Shown: piece after piece, positions 23,631 to 33,911 of the stretch
Layout of the letters: each line of letters starts with the position of its first letter
Numbering within the stretch: the first letter of the stretch is position 1
Assembly (NCBI GenBank): GCA_015852425.1
Contig: JAAAIG010000312.1
Location: forward strand, 1-39,353
Direction of reading: 5' to 3'
DNA: 39,353 nucleotides
Source: Gryganskiella cystojenkinii
Taxonomy: Eukaryota; Mortierellomycota; Mortierellomycetes; Mortierellales; Mortierellaceae
Made by a program: the position numbers and the translations under genes
The notes under the pieces: generated by a model
Told to the model about the DNA's origin: nothing
Databases searched by the model: none
The model's input: the letters and a program-made list of their open reading frames with translations, nothing else

Positions 23631-24228
23631 TGTTGGAAGTGAACGGATGGATGGAGGCAAAGAGTCCTTGAGCAAAGAGGTGATCACACAATAGGTCTGT
23701 GTCCTGTGGTTCCTCTGGCTTTTGTGTCCAAAAAAAGAAAGAAACATTGTTTGCTTGCGTGACTGCGTGGAGTTGGAACATCAAGTCACATGATTACAGT
23801 GGCATATTTACACGTGACCGATCGATGTGGCCTCTTTCCCACCCGACGTCATTTGAACTTTTTACAGGGCTGAAACCCTATTTTTCGTTATCTCTGCTGG
23901 TCTGATCTTTTCGGGCCTGCCAAACTGGGGAATGGTGCTCTCAAGACTTGTTGCTCTTTGCTAATTGAAGTTGTTGTTGTTGGTCGAGGCGGATCTTTTC
24001 TGATGAGCGACGTGGGTTGGAGGGAGCGGAGGACTTTTATCCTGTTTGCTGGAAGGCATGAGTGAGCAAGAGATTTTGGTGCAGCATCCATAGAGCCAGA
24101 ACAGGGCACAATAATTTACATTATCTTCGAAAAGAATTGGTCTGTTCCTCTTTTTTTCTATTTTTCTTTTCCTCCTTCTCTTTTCTCCACCTTCCTCACT
24201 CCCTCTCCTCTCTAACCTTCCCCACGCA
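23631..24228. promoter_or_regulatory. Divergent promoter region URB1 / IDH1
   Basis: Nearly 600 bases separate the two start codons. CACGTGAC at 23811-23818 is a perfect E-box core, the type bound by bHLH factors such as Cbf1. Its use here is not shown. The final 100 bases before IDH1 form a C/T-rich tract. I see no canonical TATA box on either side. Confidence 0.4.
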
Positions 24229-25691
24229 ATGTTGCGCACCGTCACTCTCTCCAAGCCCTTGGCTGCTACCCTCACCAAGGTACAATAAGTTTGTCTCTTT
24301 CAATAGACAATGAACTGTGATCCATTGTCGACTGCATGCTCACTTTGAATCACATTCCAATCATACTTAAACTAACCTTGCATTACCTCTTATACTGTTC
24401 TGTCTGCTGATAGATGGGTCCCCGTGCTATGAGCACCCACACCGCCATTCCTCAGGTTCAGGACGTAAGTTCACGTCGTTTCGAAACGAAAAACCAGCGT
24501 TCAGGACCGTGGACTCACGCAGCATAATGGGATTGCAATCGGAACAAAGAGGAAGACGGGACTACTGGGATATCACCACTCGAAAATCGATCCGATGATG
24601 GGACTTCCAGCCAACAGAACGAAAGAGTGCTGATCTATTCCTTCTACTCTTCACTTCAATAACAGCTCCCCAACTCCAAGCTTGGTGGCCGCTACACTGT
24701 TACCTTGATCCCCGGTGATGGTATTGGTCAGGAGACTGCCTCAGCCGTCAAGACCATCTTCAAGGCCGCCAAGGTCCCCGTCGACTGGGAGCAATTCGAT
24801 GTCTCTGGATACACTTCGGCTGACGATCTTACTTTCAAGCAGTCTGTCGAGTCTCTTCGTCGTAACAAGGTCGGTCTCAAGGGAATCCTCTACACCCCTG
24901 TCTCGTCCCTCGGCCACTCTTCTTTCAACGTCACCATCCGCAAGGACTTGGACATGTACGCTTCTTTGGTTCTTTGCAAGAACATTCCCGGATACCCTAC
25001 CCGTCACGACGGTGTCGATTTCGCCATCATCCGTGAGAACACTGAGGGAGAGTACTCTGGTCTCGAGCACCAGTCCTACCCTGGTGTTGTCGAGTCCTTG
25101 AAGGTCATTACCCGCACCAAGTCTGAGCGTATTGCCCGTTTCGCCTTTGATTTCGCTCTCCGTAACAACCGCAAGAAGGTCACCTGCATCCACAAGGCCA
25201 ACATCATGAAGTTGGCCGATGGCCTCTTCCTCAACACCTGTCGCGAGGTCGCCAAGGAGTATGCCTCGTCCGGAATTAAGTTTGATGACATGATTGTCGA
25301 TAACGCCTCGATGCAGTTGGTTTCCAAGCCCCAGCAGTTTGATGTCATGGTCATGCCCAACTTGTACGGAAACATTGTCTCGAACGTCGGTGCTGGTCTT
25401 GTCGGAGGTCCCGGTATTGTGCCCGGATGCAACATTGGACGCGAGTACGCCATGTTCGAGCCCGGTTGCCGTCACGTCGGAAAGGATATTCAAGGACGCA
25501 ACTCTGCTAACCCCTCGGCCATGATTCTCTCCTCTGTCATGATGCTCCGTCATCTCGGTCTTGATGATCATGCCAACAAGATTGCCAACGCTGTCTCCAA
25601 GACCATCTTGAGCGGCGCTGTCAAGACCCCCGATATGGGCGGCTCCAGCACCACCACCGACTTTACCTTCGCTGTCATCTCCAACCTGTAA
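24229..25691 (+). CDS. IDH1: NAD-dependent isocitrate dehydrogenase subunit 1, mitochondrial
   Basis: Three exons (24229-24279, 24414-24464, 24666-25691) give 375 aa. The enzyme oxidises isocitrate to 2-oxoglutarate with NAD+ in the mitochondrial TCA cycle, as an octamer of Idh1 and Idh2. The first two tiny exons encode a basic, hydroxyl-rich mitochondrial presequence (MLRTVTLSKPLAATLTK, MGPRAMSTHTAIPQ). The mature part starts near RYTVTLIPGDGIGQE. Family motifs include IIRENTEGEYSGLEH, VVESLKVITR, HKANIMKLADGLF, DNASMQLV, NLYGNIVSNVGAGLVGGPG and FEPGCRHVGKDI. ESLRRNKVGLKG and the GHSSFNVTIRKDLDMYA segment resemble yeast Idh1 rather than catalytic Idh2. Codons are strongly biased to C-ending forms (GTC, ATC, AAG), unlike its neighbours, pointing to high expression. 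This bias also explains a long antisense open frame. Confidence 0.95.
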
Positions 25692-26400
25692 ATCATTTCT
25701 TCCCTACACTACTTTCGTAGAGTAACACATTACCCTCACGCGCATCATTATTAAAGTATATTAAAATCATAATGCTAGCCCTTTCATTGTTTGGATGCCC
25801 AATACGAAAGTGTTGGATAGTTCAAAGCGGCCGTATCGACCATATCGTCCATCTCTGTTAATTGGCCCCCTGACGCATACGACGACAATGCCACCTGGCT
25901 CAATTTCTTGATAGTGCCGTCGACATTTTGACTATTCTCTACTTCTTTAGGTCGAGGAACACACATCTCGACCCCGATCTCGGTCGACATTGTGATCATC
26001 TCTGGGAGCAAAGGCACTTTTTTGAACTACTCTTGACTTTGGGAGCATTGACCACCAATCTTGTGAGAAATATCCACATGGGGTGTTCTCATACTAGTGG
26101 AACAGCTCGTGGAGTCTGGGATCGAGAATGGGATTAATTTTTGTCCAACTGCCCCGCCCTTGCCTTCGGACCAACCCTCATGATTGACTTGAGCTCTGGC
26201 AATTTCACAGACAGCCGTTCAGCGTCTCCTCATGATGCACGGCGCAGAGGGACTTGCGTCTCGATCAGTTGAAAGGCTAAAAAACAGTGAGTTGACCGCC
26301 ACAAAACTTTAGTCAACCCCCCTCTCTCAGTTCCATTAGCACTCGCACACTTTCCTTCTTCCGCTTGTGACCATCGCCTACCACTCTGGTGTAGAAACAC
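25692..26400. other. IDH1 3' flank and start of degenerate region
   Basis: AT-rich sequence just after the IDH1 stop, with ATTAAAGTATATTAAAAT near 25750, probably contains its polyadenylation site. Beyond about 25.8 kb the sequence has coding-like fragments with many stops and no single frame that can be followed. It may include the decayed 5' part of the F-box/LRR-type pseudogene. Confidence 0.4.
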
Positions 26401-27270
26401 ATAACGATTGTCCAGACTCAGGACGTTGGTCATGACCGGCTGTGAGTTCGGGCCCGACATGCGCGAGATAGTCACCGAGTCTGTCGTCCCTTTGAGACTC
26501 GAGAGGCTCTATATTCTCGAGCACCAAGGAGTTGGTCTGATCCAGGACTTGAAATAATCATTCAAGCTCGCTCGATTACAAGATATCGAGGTGGCGGCCC
26601 TCCCTGCAAGAGCAAGAGCTGATCGACCTCTTTGCAGGCTTACCGGCGAAGTTTTCGTTCAATCTCGATGAAGCAAGGCACCATCAAGAGCACGACTTGC
26701 AGACAGCTGTCCCTTTTAATCGAGACCCTTGAGATTCTGGATTTGTCTCTATGTCGAGCAGACATGAGAGTGATCAGAGGCATTCTGACAGAGTATACCA
26801 GACTCCGTACATTCTGCTGCCTCGATCTCTAGATAGAGTCGCTGGCGAAGAAGGAGAATGATGGACAGAGCCTCAGATGTGTCGAGTTAGAGGTGTTTGA
26901 CATCCTAACTTGACTTGGATTGGTGCGGACGCCGGTACGCATCCTTGAGATTTGGATCAGCTCTTCACTCTTGCCAAGCTCAGGCGAGTGTCAATTAGAA
27001 ATTTCATCACGACGATATCAGGTGTGGCCTCGACTGACTTGACACGATCATGGCGTGAGGGGAGACCAGCTTGAAGAGGAACAAGGCATGCAGTGGATGG
27101 TAAAGCCCCGGCTCTACCGGACCGAGTTTAGCATCGGCCGCTGTCTCCTAAAGCTCAAGCCCACGATCCCACCTCGTCGTTCAATTCCAAGGAGAACAAG
27201 AAATCCGGGTAGACCGTTGGTGGGCTCAAGCAGTGGTAACGCCATAAGATCAACAGAAGGCAGACCATAG
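26401..27270 (+). pseudogene. Decayed F-box/LRR-type gene
   Basis: LRR-like protein can be read on the + strand but is broken. Frame 2 gives LSRLRTLVMTGCEFGPDM and LRLERLYILEHQGVGLIQDL up to TAA at 26555-26557. Frame 1 then gives LIETLEILDLSLCRADMRVI and YTRLRTFCCLDL to a TAG at 26830-26832, followed by RCVELEVFDILT, another stop near 26911, and further broken coding to about 27270. The short hydrophobic strands at regular spacing and the RCxxLEVFDI pattern fit the C-terminal leucine-rich part of Mortierella-type F-box proteins; that match is from memory of the family. There are at least one frameshift and three stops. The boundaries are approximate. Confidence 0.45.
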
Positions 27271-27723
27271 CTTTCACTGTGTCAAGTGGATTCCATCGGA
27301 ATTCCTGCATATTCATTCTCGCAGTCGGCAATTTGGACCAGATCTCTGGCTTTGCCGATCTTGCTCGTGAATATCTCGATCCTTGGCAGCGTTCTCATGG
27401 CTCTGTCGATCAGTTATCCAAAGTACCATCCGACTCCAAGAGACCTTCCAGCAGATTTTCCATGACAAAGTGATCTTAAAAAACGAGGCAAATATAAGCC
27501 TGGTTGATTCGTGCTGAGATGCACCAGTTGTCAGTGACCGGATCCGATTCTTACTGCCCTGGACGTCAAAGTATCTTGGACCCACGGCGCACAGAGCCTC
27601 CGTATATCCGTGATTGCATAACACCGATGATGTAATGGAGGTCCAAAAGTTACAAGAAGTCTGCCTTCGCTTGGGTTTTATTCTGACTTTGCTAGGCAAA
27701 TATGACGATGATCTGGTTGAGGA
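27271..27723. other. Unassigned degenerate stretch
   Basis: Open frames exist on both strands (27279-27473 on +, 27313-27699 on -), but neither shows a recognisable family or a start and splice sites I would trust. The minus-strand frame could be the continuation of the decayed homing-endonuclease element just upstream on that strand, but I see no diagnostic motif. Confidence 0.3.
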
Positions 27724-28460
27724 CTAGGAACAGTCAGCTAACAGAGATTCAAGGTTAGCACAGTTCACAACCCATTTTGGCGCCTCATTGTTCTGCTTAG
27801 GATGGGCACCAGAGGTGCAAAGCAAATCAGCCCAATGGTCGCAGAAGAAATATGGACAAAGTCCTGGAGTTGTGCAAAAGACATGGTATGGTGTTTGCAG
27901 ACAGGCAAGTACCTTTTTCATGTATGTCATGTATCGAAACCTCTGAATTCGTCCTAAAACCGAGAAGATAAAAAGACTATTCTTTATCCGTGCTGTAGAT
28001 TCAGATTCATATTTGTTGATCGGGACACTGTCCACGCCCTAGGTGAGGCACCGGCCAAGTCGCGAGTGTCCATCGCCAAGCCACACCCCAAGCAGGTAGG
28101 TATGCAACATCGTTATGGCAGCCGTCTGGTAGTCCAGTCTCTCTACAATACTCGCGGAAGCGTCTCTTGCTCTTGTTGAGGTTCAACGGGGCAATGAGCT
28201 GAACAGATGCCTGTTGCACTGACCATAGGATCGTGCAGTAGTATCAAATTGGGATGGACCACTCAAAAGGACCTCTCTCGCTTAGCTGTCGTTGGTAAGC
28301 TTCGGCGGCATTTCTCGCACGCTGGAATGTCCCATACTTGCTTGCACAGGCCACGAAATCGGACAGGTGCTGCAAATTGACCGACTCACACGACGATGTA
28401 TACAGTCTCGGCACCGTTCTCCAAATCCCGGTCGGTGTCGACTTTGCCAATAAAAACACG
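27724..28460 (-). pseudogene. Fossil of an intein-like / LAGLIDADG homing-endonuclease element
   Basis: Read on the minus strand, one frame runs from 28460 through FVACASKYGTFQRARNAAEA and PFEWSIPI, hits TGA at 28244-28246, and continues as SVQQASVQLIAPLNLNKSKR and CHNDVAY. There an 8-base direct repeat (GGTAGGTA on +, 28095-28102) shifts the frame. Directly after it comes LLGVWLGDGHS (28095-28063), which matches the first dodecapeptide motif of intein-type LAGLIDADG (DOD) endonucleases. A TAG follows at 28039-28041. The same frame then runs open to 27724, ending KWVVNCANLESLLAD. A 4-bp duplication explains the frameshift exactly. What is seen: the motif, the repeat and the stops. Inference: that this is a dead element of intein/Hint type. 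The N-terminal splicing cysteine and the second DOD motif are not found. Confidence 0.5.
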
Positions 28461-29312
28461 CCTGAGTTCCCAAGTTGCCAGCAATATCTCTAATCAGGAC
28501 CCCGAAGAGCGCAAGCTATTCACCGCCGAGCTAATCCGTAAACGATGCAGGTTGACAGGCGAATTGACGAGGGATGCTTCGAATCTACCTCTTAGACTGA
28601 AGTGTCAAATCACCACCGTAAAGGACTGACGCTGCCTGATTCACGAATGAATTTACATTAAGGCTCAACCAGAACTCGCTCAGTGCCTCCCACAGTTGCG
28701 CTTTGGCCGCATAGAAATATTGACATAGTGGCCTGACCCAGGTCCCTCACAAACAAGATCAAGACGGGTAACACGTTGCCTCAGGCAATTCATCCAACGA
28801 CTAAGTCCCTTTATCTCCGTTTTGGATCTAAACTAGGTGGTTCTCATCCCTCAGTTGCAAATACCCGAACTCTATAGACGAAAAGAGGGTAGCAGGCGAT
28901 TAAACCAAGTGATGCCAGTACGGGCACTGGTGCCGATGGTATCCTGGATATACGGAATCATTTGCTGAAGCTGAGAATGATATTTCTTGGAATATTTAGT
29001 GTTTGCCCAATATCGACCTTCAGCAAGGTCAACAAAACAACCAGAGGGATATAAACAACAAAATATTCTCTACATCAGACCAAGCTCAACGTATCGAAAC
29101 GATGAACCATGGTAGATGTGCCTGAAGGCAGATAGGGTATGGGCATGTTATTGGATAAGGTCCTCAGGTTATTGCTCCAGATGCAGCAGCGGCGGTGTCC
29201 TCTGAGTCTAACGCGAAGAGGAGAAAGAGGTGGTCATTGTACACGAGAGACTGCTTTATACCAAGTAAGGGACAGGCCAGAGCTGGCGAAGATGATCCAG
29301 AGCTGATTTTTT
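28461..29312. other. Unassigned degenerate stretch
   Basis: No open frame here resembles a known protein. The part just upstream of the homing-endonuclease fossil on the minus strand (28461-28640) has several stops and might be the decayed Hint N-terminal region. The last 300 bases probably contain the 3' untranslated region of the minus-strand membrane-protein gene. Confidence 0.35.
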
Positions 29313-30884
29313 TTAATGTGATACGGAACGAATAAACTGGAAGTTTTGCGACAGGTGCGTATAAAAGTTCCACACCAACAGCAGGATCAACAACAGCTCC
29401 AATCCTAATAGGCCCCCTTGTCGTCGACACAACCTCGCGTTCAGTCGATGGTCCGCCTGGAGATCTTCCTTCCACAGCCTCTCTAGCTGCCGTTCGCCAG
29501 CAGCGGTACAGCCAAACGTCCAGATATAGATGTAGATCGTGACGCTCAATACCTGGGCCCAGGCAATTGAGGCCAAGATCTCGGAAAAGATGATTGTCAA
29601 TGGTTTGGACGCTGTTCGGGTGACATTCAAACCCTCTGGTGATCGTCGAGAATCGAGATAGAAATTAAAACAAGAATACAGGATCGTCAGGAGCGAAAAG
29701 ATGGTAGTGACGACGAGTGCGACATTATCGTTCCAGAGTTGTGTCAAGGCGTGCTCTTGATCCGACGCCTGGTTCAGGAGCACAATGGCGTTCAAAGAAA
29801 TCGCAAAGATGGCAATCGCATCCATAACGGTCAAGATCTTGAGGAAATTGGAGAATAACGGAGATGTCAAAAGGAGCTTGATAGCGTCCGTATTAAACGC
29901 TTCGTTGGTGAAATAGGTCGAGAATCGCCATTCTTCATCGTCCTTGGGCTTTTCGTATTCACCACCGAGTTGATCCCATGTTGTGGCTGGCGGTGCCAAA
30001 GAGGATACACATTCTCCAGTCGGGTATCCCAAAGAAGCCTCTCGGGCTGCGCGTTTCTCGCTTTGCTTGCGAGAGAGTAAAGAGGAGGTGGATTCACCGA
30101 TTCTCCAGCTCTGACGATTATTGATGAGAGATTGTCGACGGTGTTTTGGGCAAGTGCATCCACAGACGCAAGGCGTTGAAGAAGGTGAAGGACCGACAGA
30201 TTTTAAAGGGTTGCGGCTGCTGCTGTTTTTTCCATCGCCGCCAAAGAGTTTATCCAGTCTTGGTGGAAATCTTCGCAGACTTGAGCCAGGATGGGGGTCG
30301 ATGCTGGGACCCTGTTGTTCTTGTTGCAGAAGAGACGTAGAATCGTCTTCGCTAAGTGCTGGTCTCCTGGACGCTCGCTCCGATATGGTTGAAATATGGC
30401 TCATAGTCGCAAATTGGGACCATTGAGGGGCGGTATTGGAAGAGGCTGAGGAGGAGACTGTCTTTGGCGGGAGAGGAAGACAAGAAAGGGGGATGGTGGC
30501 GGTATTGCTCGCTCCAGCGGAGATGGGTCCAACTGCAGCGGAAGTCGAACCGACAGTGGAGGAAGAGTCTTTGGCATGCTGATTCTGGAGGCTAGTAAGG
30601 TCCTCTTCGTCCGCCCATCTAATGGAAGAGGAATGCGAGAGTTAAATGTCGGCGAAAACTGAGAGACAAAAGGATGATGTGTAGAGGAAGAAGGTAAGAG
30701 CACATGAGGGCGGAGGTTCATCACGGTCTTGAAGGCATTCATGCCCTTTGCCCATTGCCCATCACACATTCTGCATTGTTTCTGTTTCTGATGATGTCCC
30801 GTTTCGTCTCTGGGTTACTTACGATGGCAAGGTTCTGACAGTTGCCTTGGAGAGGGCGACCTGTTCAATGGCTGTAGCGTCCAT
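29313..30884 (-). CDS. Uncharacterised four-TM fungal membrane protein
   Basis: Two exons (30884-30823 and 30618-29313) give 455 aa. The short first exon begins MDATAIEQVALSKATVRTLP and joins through a GTAAGT...TTAG intron to WADEEDLTSLQNQHAKD, so the real start lies well upstream of the internal Met at residue 93 (30404). Residues 1-260 are hydrophilic, rich in Ser and Pro, with a small cysteine cluster (CVCGCTCPKHRR). Four hydrophobic segments follow at about 278-300, 320-342, 356-380 and 423-442, a spacing like MARVEL-type four-helix proteins, though I cannot confirm membership. A basic, charged loop (ERLWKEDLQADHRLNARLCR) separates TM3 and TM4. I do not recognise a characterised homologue. 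It is divergent from the glycosyltransferase gene with 713 bases between starts. Confidence 0.7.
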
Positions 30885-31597
30885 GAGTTGCAGTGAGGTG
30901 TGTCGAAGAATTATATGTGAGGTGTTGGCAGATAGCGGGTAAAAAAGGAAGAAGTGAAGAAAGGGGAGTCTCTGCAGCTGTTAGGCACCCAAGGAACAAC
31001 GCGCACACACGCACACGGACATTTTTATCCGTTAGCAGTGGTTTTGGGCTCCCTTCTCTCCTTCTCTCGCATCGCTGTGTTTCCTCATTGACAACACTCT
31101 ATCTTTCTCCACAAAAATATATATAATCGTTAAATATTCCCCTCTGATGTACAACGGCAGTACGCGTCGATAGTCAATCATCTTTTGACTCGGAACCCCT
31201 TCTCGATGGATTTCAAGGGGACGAATGATGACCCAGAAAAAGGAGATGGTTCGAAAAGAATTCGTCCATGGAAACAAAATAATAAAGAGAGAGAGAGCAG
31301 CAAAGGGAGCTCTCTCTTTCCTTCCTGCTAGCACCCAACGTTATTTGACCCTTTGTCTCTCAGTCATGAACCAGTCAAGAACCTTGTTGGACTCACAGAG
31401 ATCGATCAGACTTTATCCAACAAACCCCTGTTTTTATTTTTCCACGTTTCCCGCCTCTTCACTGTTTCCATCATCTCTTCATTCGCATTCTCATTTCTCT
31501 CACCCTCTCACTCTTGTTTTCGTCCATCTGCGTGCATCTCATCTCTCCCCATCCAGCTCAAAAGAAACGCAACCCTTCAGGACTTACCCGCTAAGCG
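30885..31597. promoter_or_regulatory. Divergent promoter region, membrane protein / GT71 gene
   Basis: TATATATAA at 31118-31126 is the best TATA candidate for the rightward gene, although it lies 472 bases before the ATG. From about 31440 to 31570 the sequence is C/T-rich, as expected just upstream of a fungal start. No separate gene is visible; the open frames at 31225-31671 end inside the start of the glycosyltransferase gene. Confidence 0.4.
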
Positions 31598-33508
31598 ATG
31601 TCCTTCAACCAGAAACGGTCTTCCGTTTCTTCTTCGTTTTCACAGAGTGTAAATCCAAGACGTCAAAGTAGCTACGGTCACATCATGGCTGGAACTGGGG
31701 CTTTGCCCTCGGCTCACACCGCCGCCATCAAGTCCTCCCTCGCTAATAACAATAACAACGGCAGTACTGGATCTAAACGACCCAACTCTTTACTCCTGAA
31801 CTCTGTACAGAGCCAACATCGAAATCAAACACTCAAAGCTCGAGTCGCTCGAATGTGCCCTTCTCTTGTTCACGGAGGAACTCCTCGGAGGAGACGTGGC
31901 ATGTTGGTCATGCTCTGTGCTGGAGGGGCCATCATCATGATCTACTTTTTATCTGTATGGGATGTCCAAGTTTCCTCCAGGGACCTGTTGTCGTCTTACA
32001 AACGCAGCACATATAACAACCACGGGGTCAACAAACCACTTGCGGTCAACAAACAAGAGCCTCCTCCACCACCTCCGGTCGTCTACAAGAACCCAGATGG
32101 CACCGACATGGACCCAAAATCCATCTTTATGGTCCGAGACTTTGGAAAACAAGCCTGTAAGGACGCCTTTGGGTCCGACGAAAAGGAACTCGATGAAGGA
32201 CTCAAAGAGGAACGTGATCAGAACCGAGCTCAACATTGGGATACCCTTAGTCGAACAGGAGCCTGGGAACTGTCACTCGGCTGGAAGAGAGCCCTGAAGC
32301 AAGTTTTACCCAATTTCAAGGACTACAGTGCCGGATGGGTCGGTCAGGGCGTGGTCCTGACTGCACTCGTTCAGCAGTACGACGACGATTATGATGCCAA
32401 GATCGAAGACCTGCTGCTGCAGATCAAGTTGCTCCGAGGTCTTTCCACGATCCCAATTGAGGTTTGGTTCGAGTCTGCGGCAGACGTGACCGAGGACCTT
32501 CACGAGACCCTGGCCTCCTGGGGTACCATGATCCGAGCCTTGGACCAGGATTATTCAACTGTCGGGGATGCTATTGTCGAGAGCTCTGATAACGAGAACG
32601 TGACCGGTACCATGGATCCGGCCGTGACCCTGGGCGAGATTGAGGATTTCAAGAACCAACGCCCAAGCCCCGGTCAACTTCAAAAGGCCTTGACGATTGC
32701 GGCGCTGATCAACTCTGGGTTCGAAGATATTTTCTTTCTCTCGCCGACAACTTTGCCGATGCATTCTCCACGAGTGGTCTTCCAGCAGGACGATTACACA
32801 AGAACTGGTGCCGTCTTTTGGCAACACCCGACTGCGACGCCGGCGCACGATAACCCGATATGGCCTATCATTCAAGCTGATTGTATCCCACATACGCATG
32901 AACAGTCCTGGAGTGCAATGGCATTGAGACACAAGGATGCCTGGAAGAGTCTCTTTGTCGCATGGACTTGGCTCACGAGCGATAACATGAACACGTACGA
33001 GACGTTCTTTGGGTCGCAAGGAAACGATATCCTCCGACTTGCTTGGATTGCCAACAAGCGTCAATATTCCTTGGTCGATTTCATGCCCGCGGCCGGGCTT
33101 GTGGATCTATCCAAGGCCAAAGGTGAGGGTATCGGTTGCAGCGTCGGTTCTCATCTCTACCCAATCCCTGGCGCGACTGTCTTGACCGATGCCAAACTGT
33201 ATGCTCAGGAGCAAAAACACATCCAAAAGCTGTTCCAGCAGAGTTATCGGTACGGGTCCCACGAAGAGTTCTTTATTGACAACAATAATGTCATGTTGGT
33301 CGATATCAGTCGGGACAGTAGCCTGGTACCTCTCTCTACCCGAAACGAGGTCTCGAATGACCGTCATTTGAACAGAGCCTTGGATCGATCTTTGACTGTG
33401 TCGAAGGATCCGTCGAGGTTTTTGTTGACGGATGCGTACGCCGCTGGATCGGACGGTCGTGTCTGCCTTCGGATCTCGAGACTGGACAAAGGTCATCGCC
33501 ACGACTAG
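31598..33508 (+). CDS. GT71-like (Mnn1/Mnn2/Mnn5 family) Golgi mannosyltransferase homologue
   Basis: One exon gives 636 aa. The layout is type II Golgi membrane protein: about 100 basic, Ser/Asn-rich residues, one TM (MLVMLCAGGAIIMIYFLSVW, about 102-121), a stem with a Pro run, then a lumenal domain. The domain fits the fungal alpha-mannosyltransferase family (Mannosyl_trans3): GWVGQGVVLTALVQQYDDDY, LLRGLSTIPIEVWFESAAD, KALTIAALINSGFEDIFFLS, RTGAVFWQHP, NPIWPII and ILRLAWIANKRQYSLVDF. Members add mannose to cell-wall mannoprotein glycans using GDP-mannose and Mn2+. The place where Mnn2-type enzymes have their metal-binding DxD (about residues 382-385) reads SPTT, and the ESGQ-like motif reads EQSWSA. 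It may therefore be catalytically altered or dead. The comparison is from memory of the family. Confidence 0.82.
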   Translation: MSFNQKRSSVSSSFSQSVNPRRQSSYGHIMAGTGALPSAHTAAIKSSLANNNNNGSTGSKRPNSLLLNSVQSQHRNQTLKARVARMCPSLVHGGTPRRRRGMLVMLCAGGAIIMIYFLSVWDVQVSSRDLLSSYKRSTYNNHGVNKPLAVNKQEPPPPPPVVYKNPDGTDMDPKSIFMVRDFGKQACKDAFGSDEKELDEGLKEERDQNRAQHWDTLSRTGAWELSLGWKRALKQVLPNFKDYSAGWVGQGVVLTALVQQYDDDYDAKIEDLLLQIKLLRGLSTIPIEVWFESAADVTEDLHETLASWGTMIRALDQDYSTVGDAIVESSDNENVTGTMDPAVTLGEIEDFKNQRPSPGQLQKALTIAALINSGFEDIFFLSPTTLPMHSPRVVFQQDDYTRTGAVFWQHPTATPAHDNPIWPIIQADCIPHTHEQSWSAMALRHKDAWKSLFVAWTWLTSDNMNTYETFFGSQGNDILRLAWIANKRQYSLVDFMPAAGLVDLSKAKGEGIGCSVGSHLYPIPGATVLTDAKLYAQEQKHIQKLFQQSYRYGSHEEFFIDNNNVMLVDISRDSSLVPLSTRNEVSNDRHLNRALDRSLTVSKDPSRFLLTDAYAAGSDGRVCLRISRLDKGHRHD

Positions 33509-33911
33509 ATAAGGCCATTCCCATTTTTATACCTGTACAATTTCATAGAAACAAAAATAATAACTTTCGCAACTACAACACTCAATTGCTACAATGCCAC
33601 AACGTATTTTTGATTGCATTCACCACGTTGAGAAAAATAAATTCGCCCACGCCACGTAGTGCAGTCACACAGCCGCCACAGGAATTCTTCGATGCCTATC
33701 TGTCGTAACGAACCCACCTCTGCGTCCGCATCATTCACATTTAACATAACAGTGACGACAACCTTTCTCGCATCAAACAATCCAAGACCGAAGAGGCAAG
33801 ACCAGGGACGCAGCATTCCGAACTCGTATATACCGGCAGGACCACCAAGACACATTCTCATCAAAAAGAACCAAGACGAACCCTCGGTCTTCATTCAAAG
33901 GTTAACAGGAC
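33509..33911. other. Intergenic region GT71 gene / TUL1
   Basis: About 400 bases carry the 3' flank of the GT71 gene and the short promoter of the ubiquitin-ligase gene. AATAAA at 33636-33641, 128 bases after the stop, is a possible polyadenylation signal. Nothing else is recognisable. Confidence 0.45.

Noticed and set aside
24741..25571. 276-codon antisense open frame opposite IDH1
   Set aside because: It mirrors the strong C-ending codon bias of IDH1, which removes stops from the complementary strand.
32466..32476. GGTTCGAGTCT resembling a tRNA B box
   Set aside because: It lies within the GT71 coding sequence, with no A box or cloverleaf around it.
32555..33502. Minus-strand open frames of 131-169 codons under the GT71 gene
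   Set aside because: They are shadows of the coding strand with no protein-like motifs.
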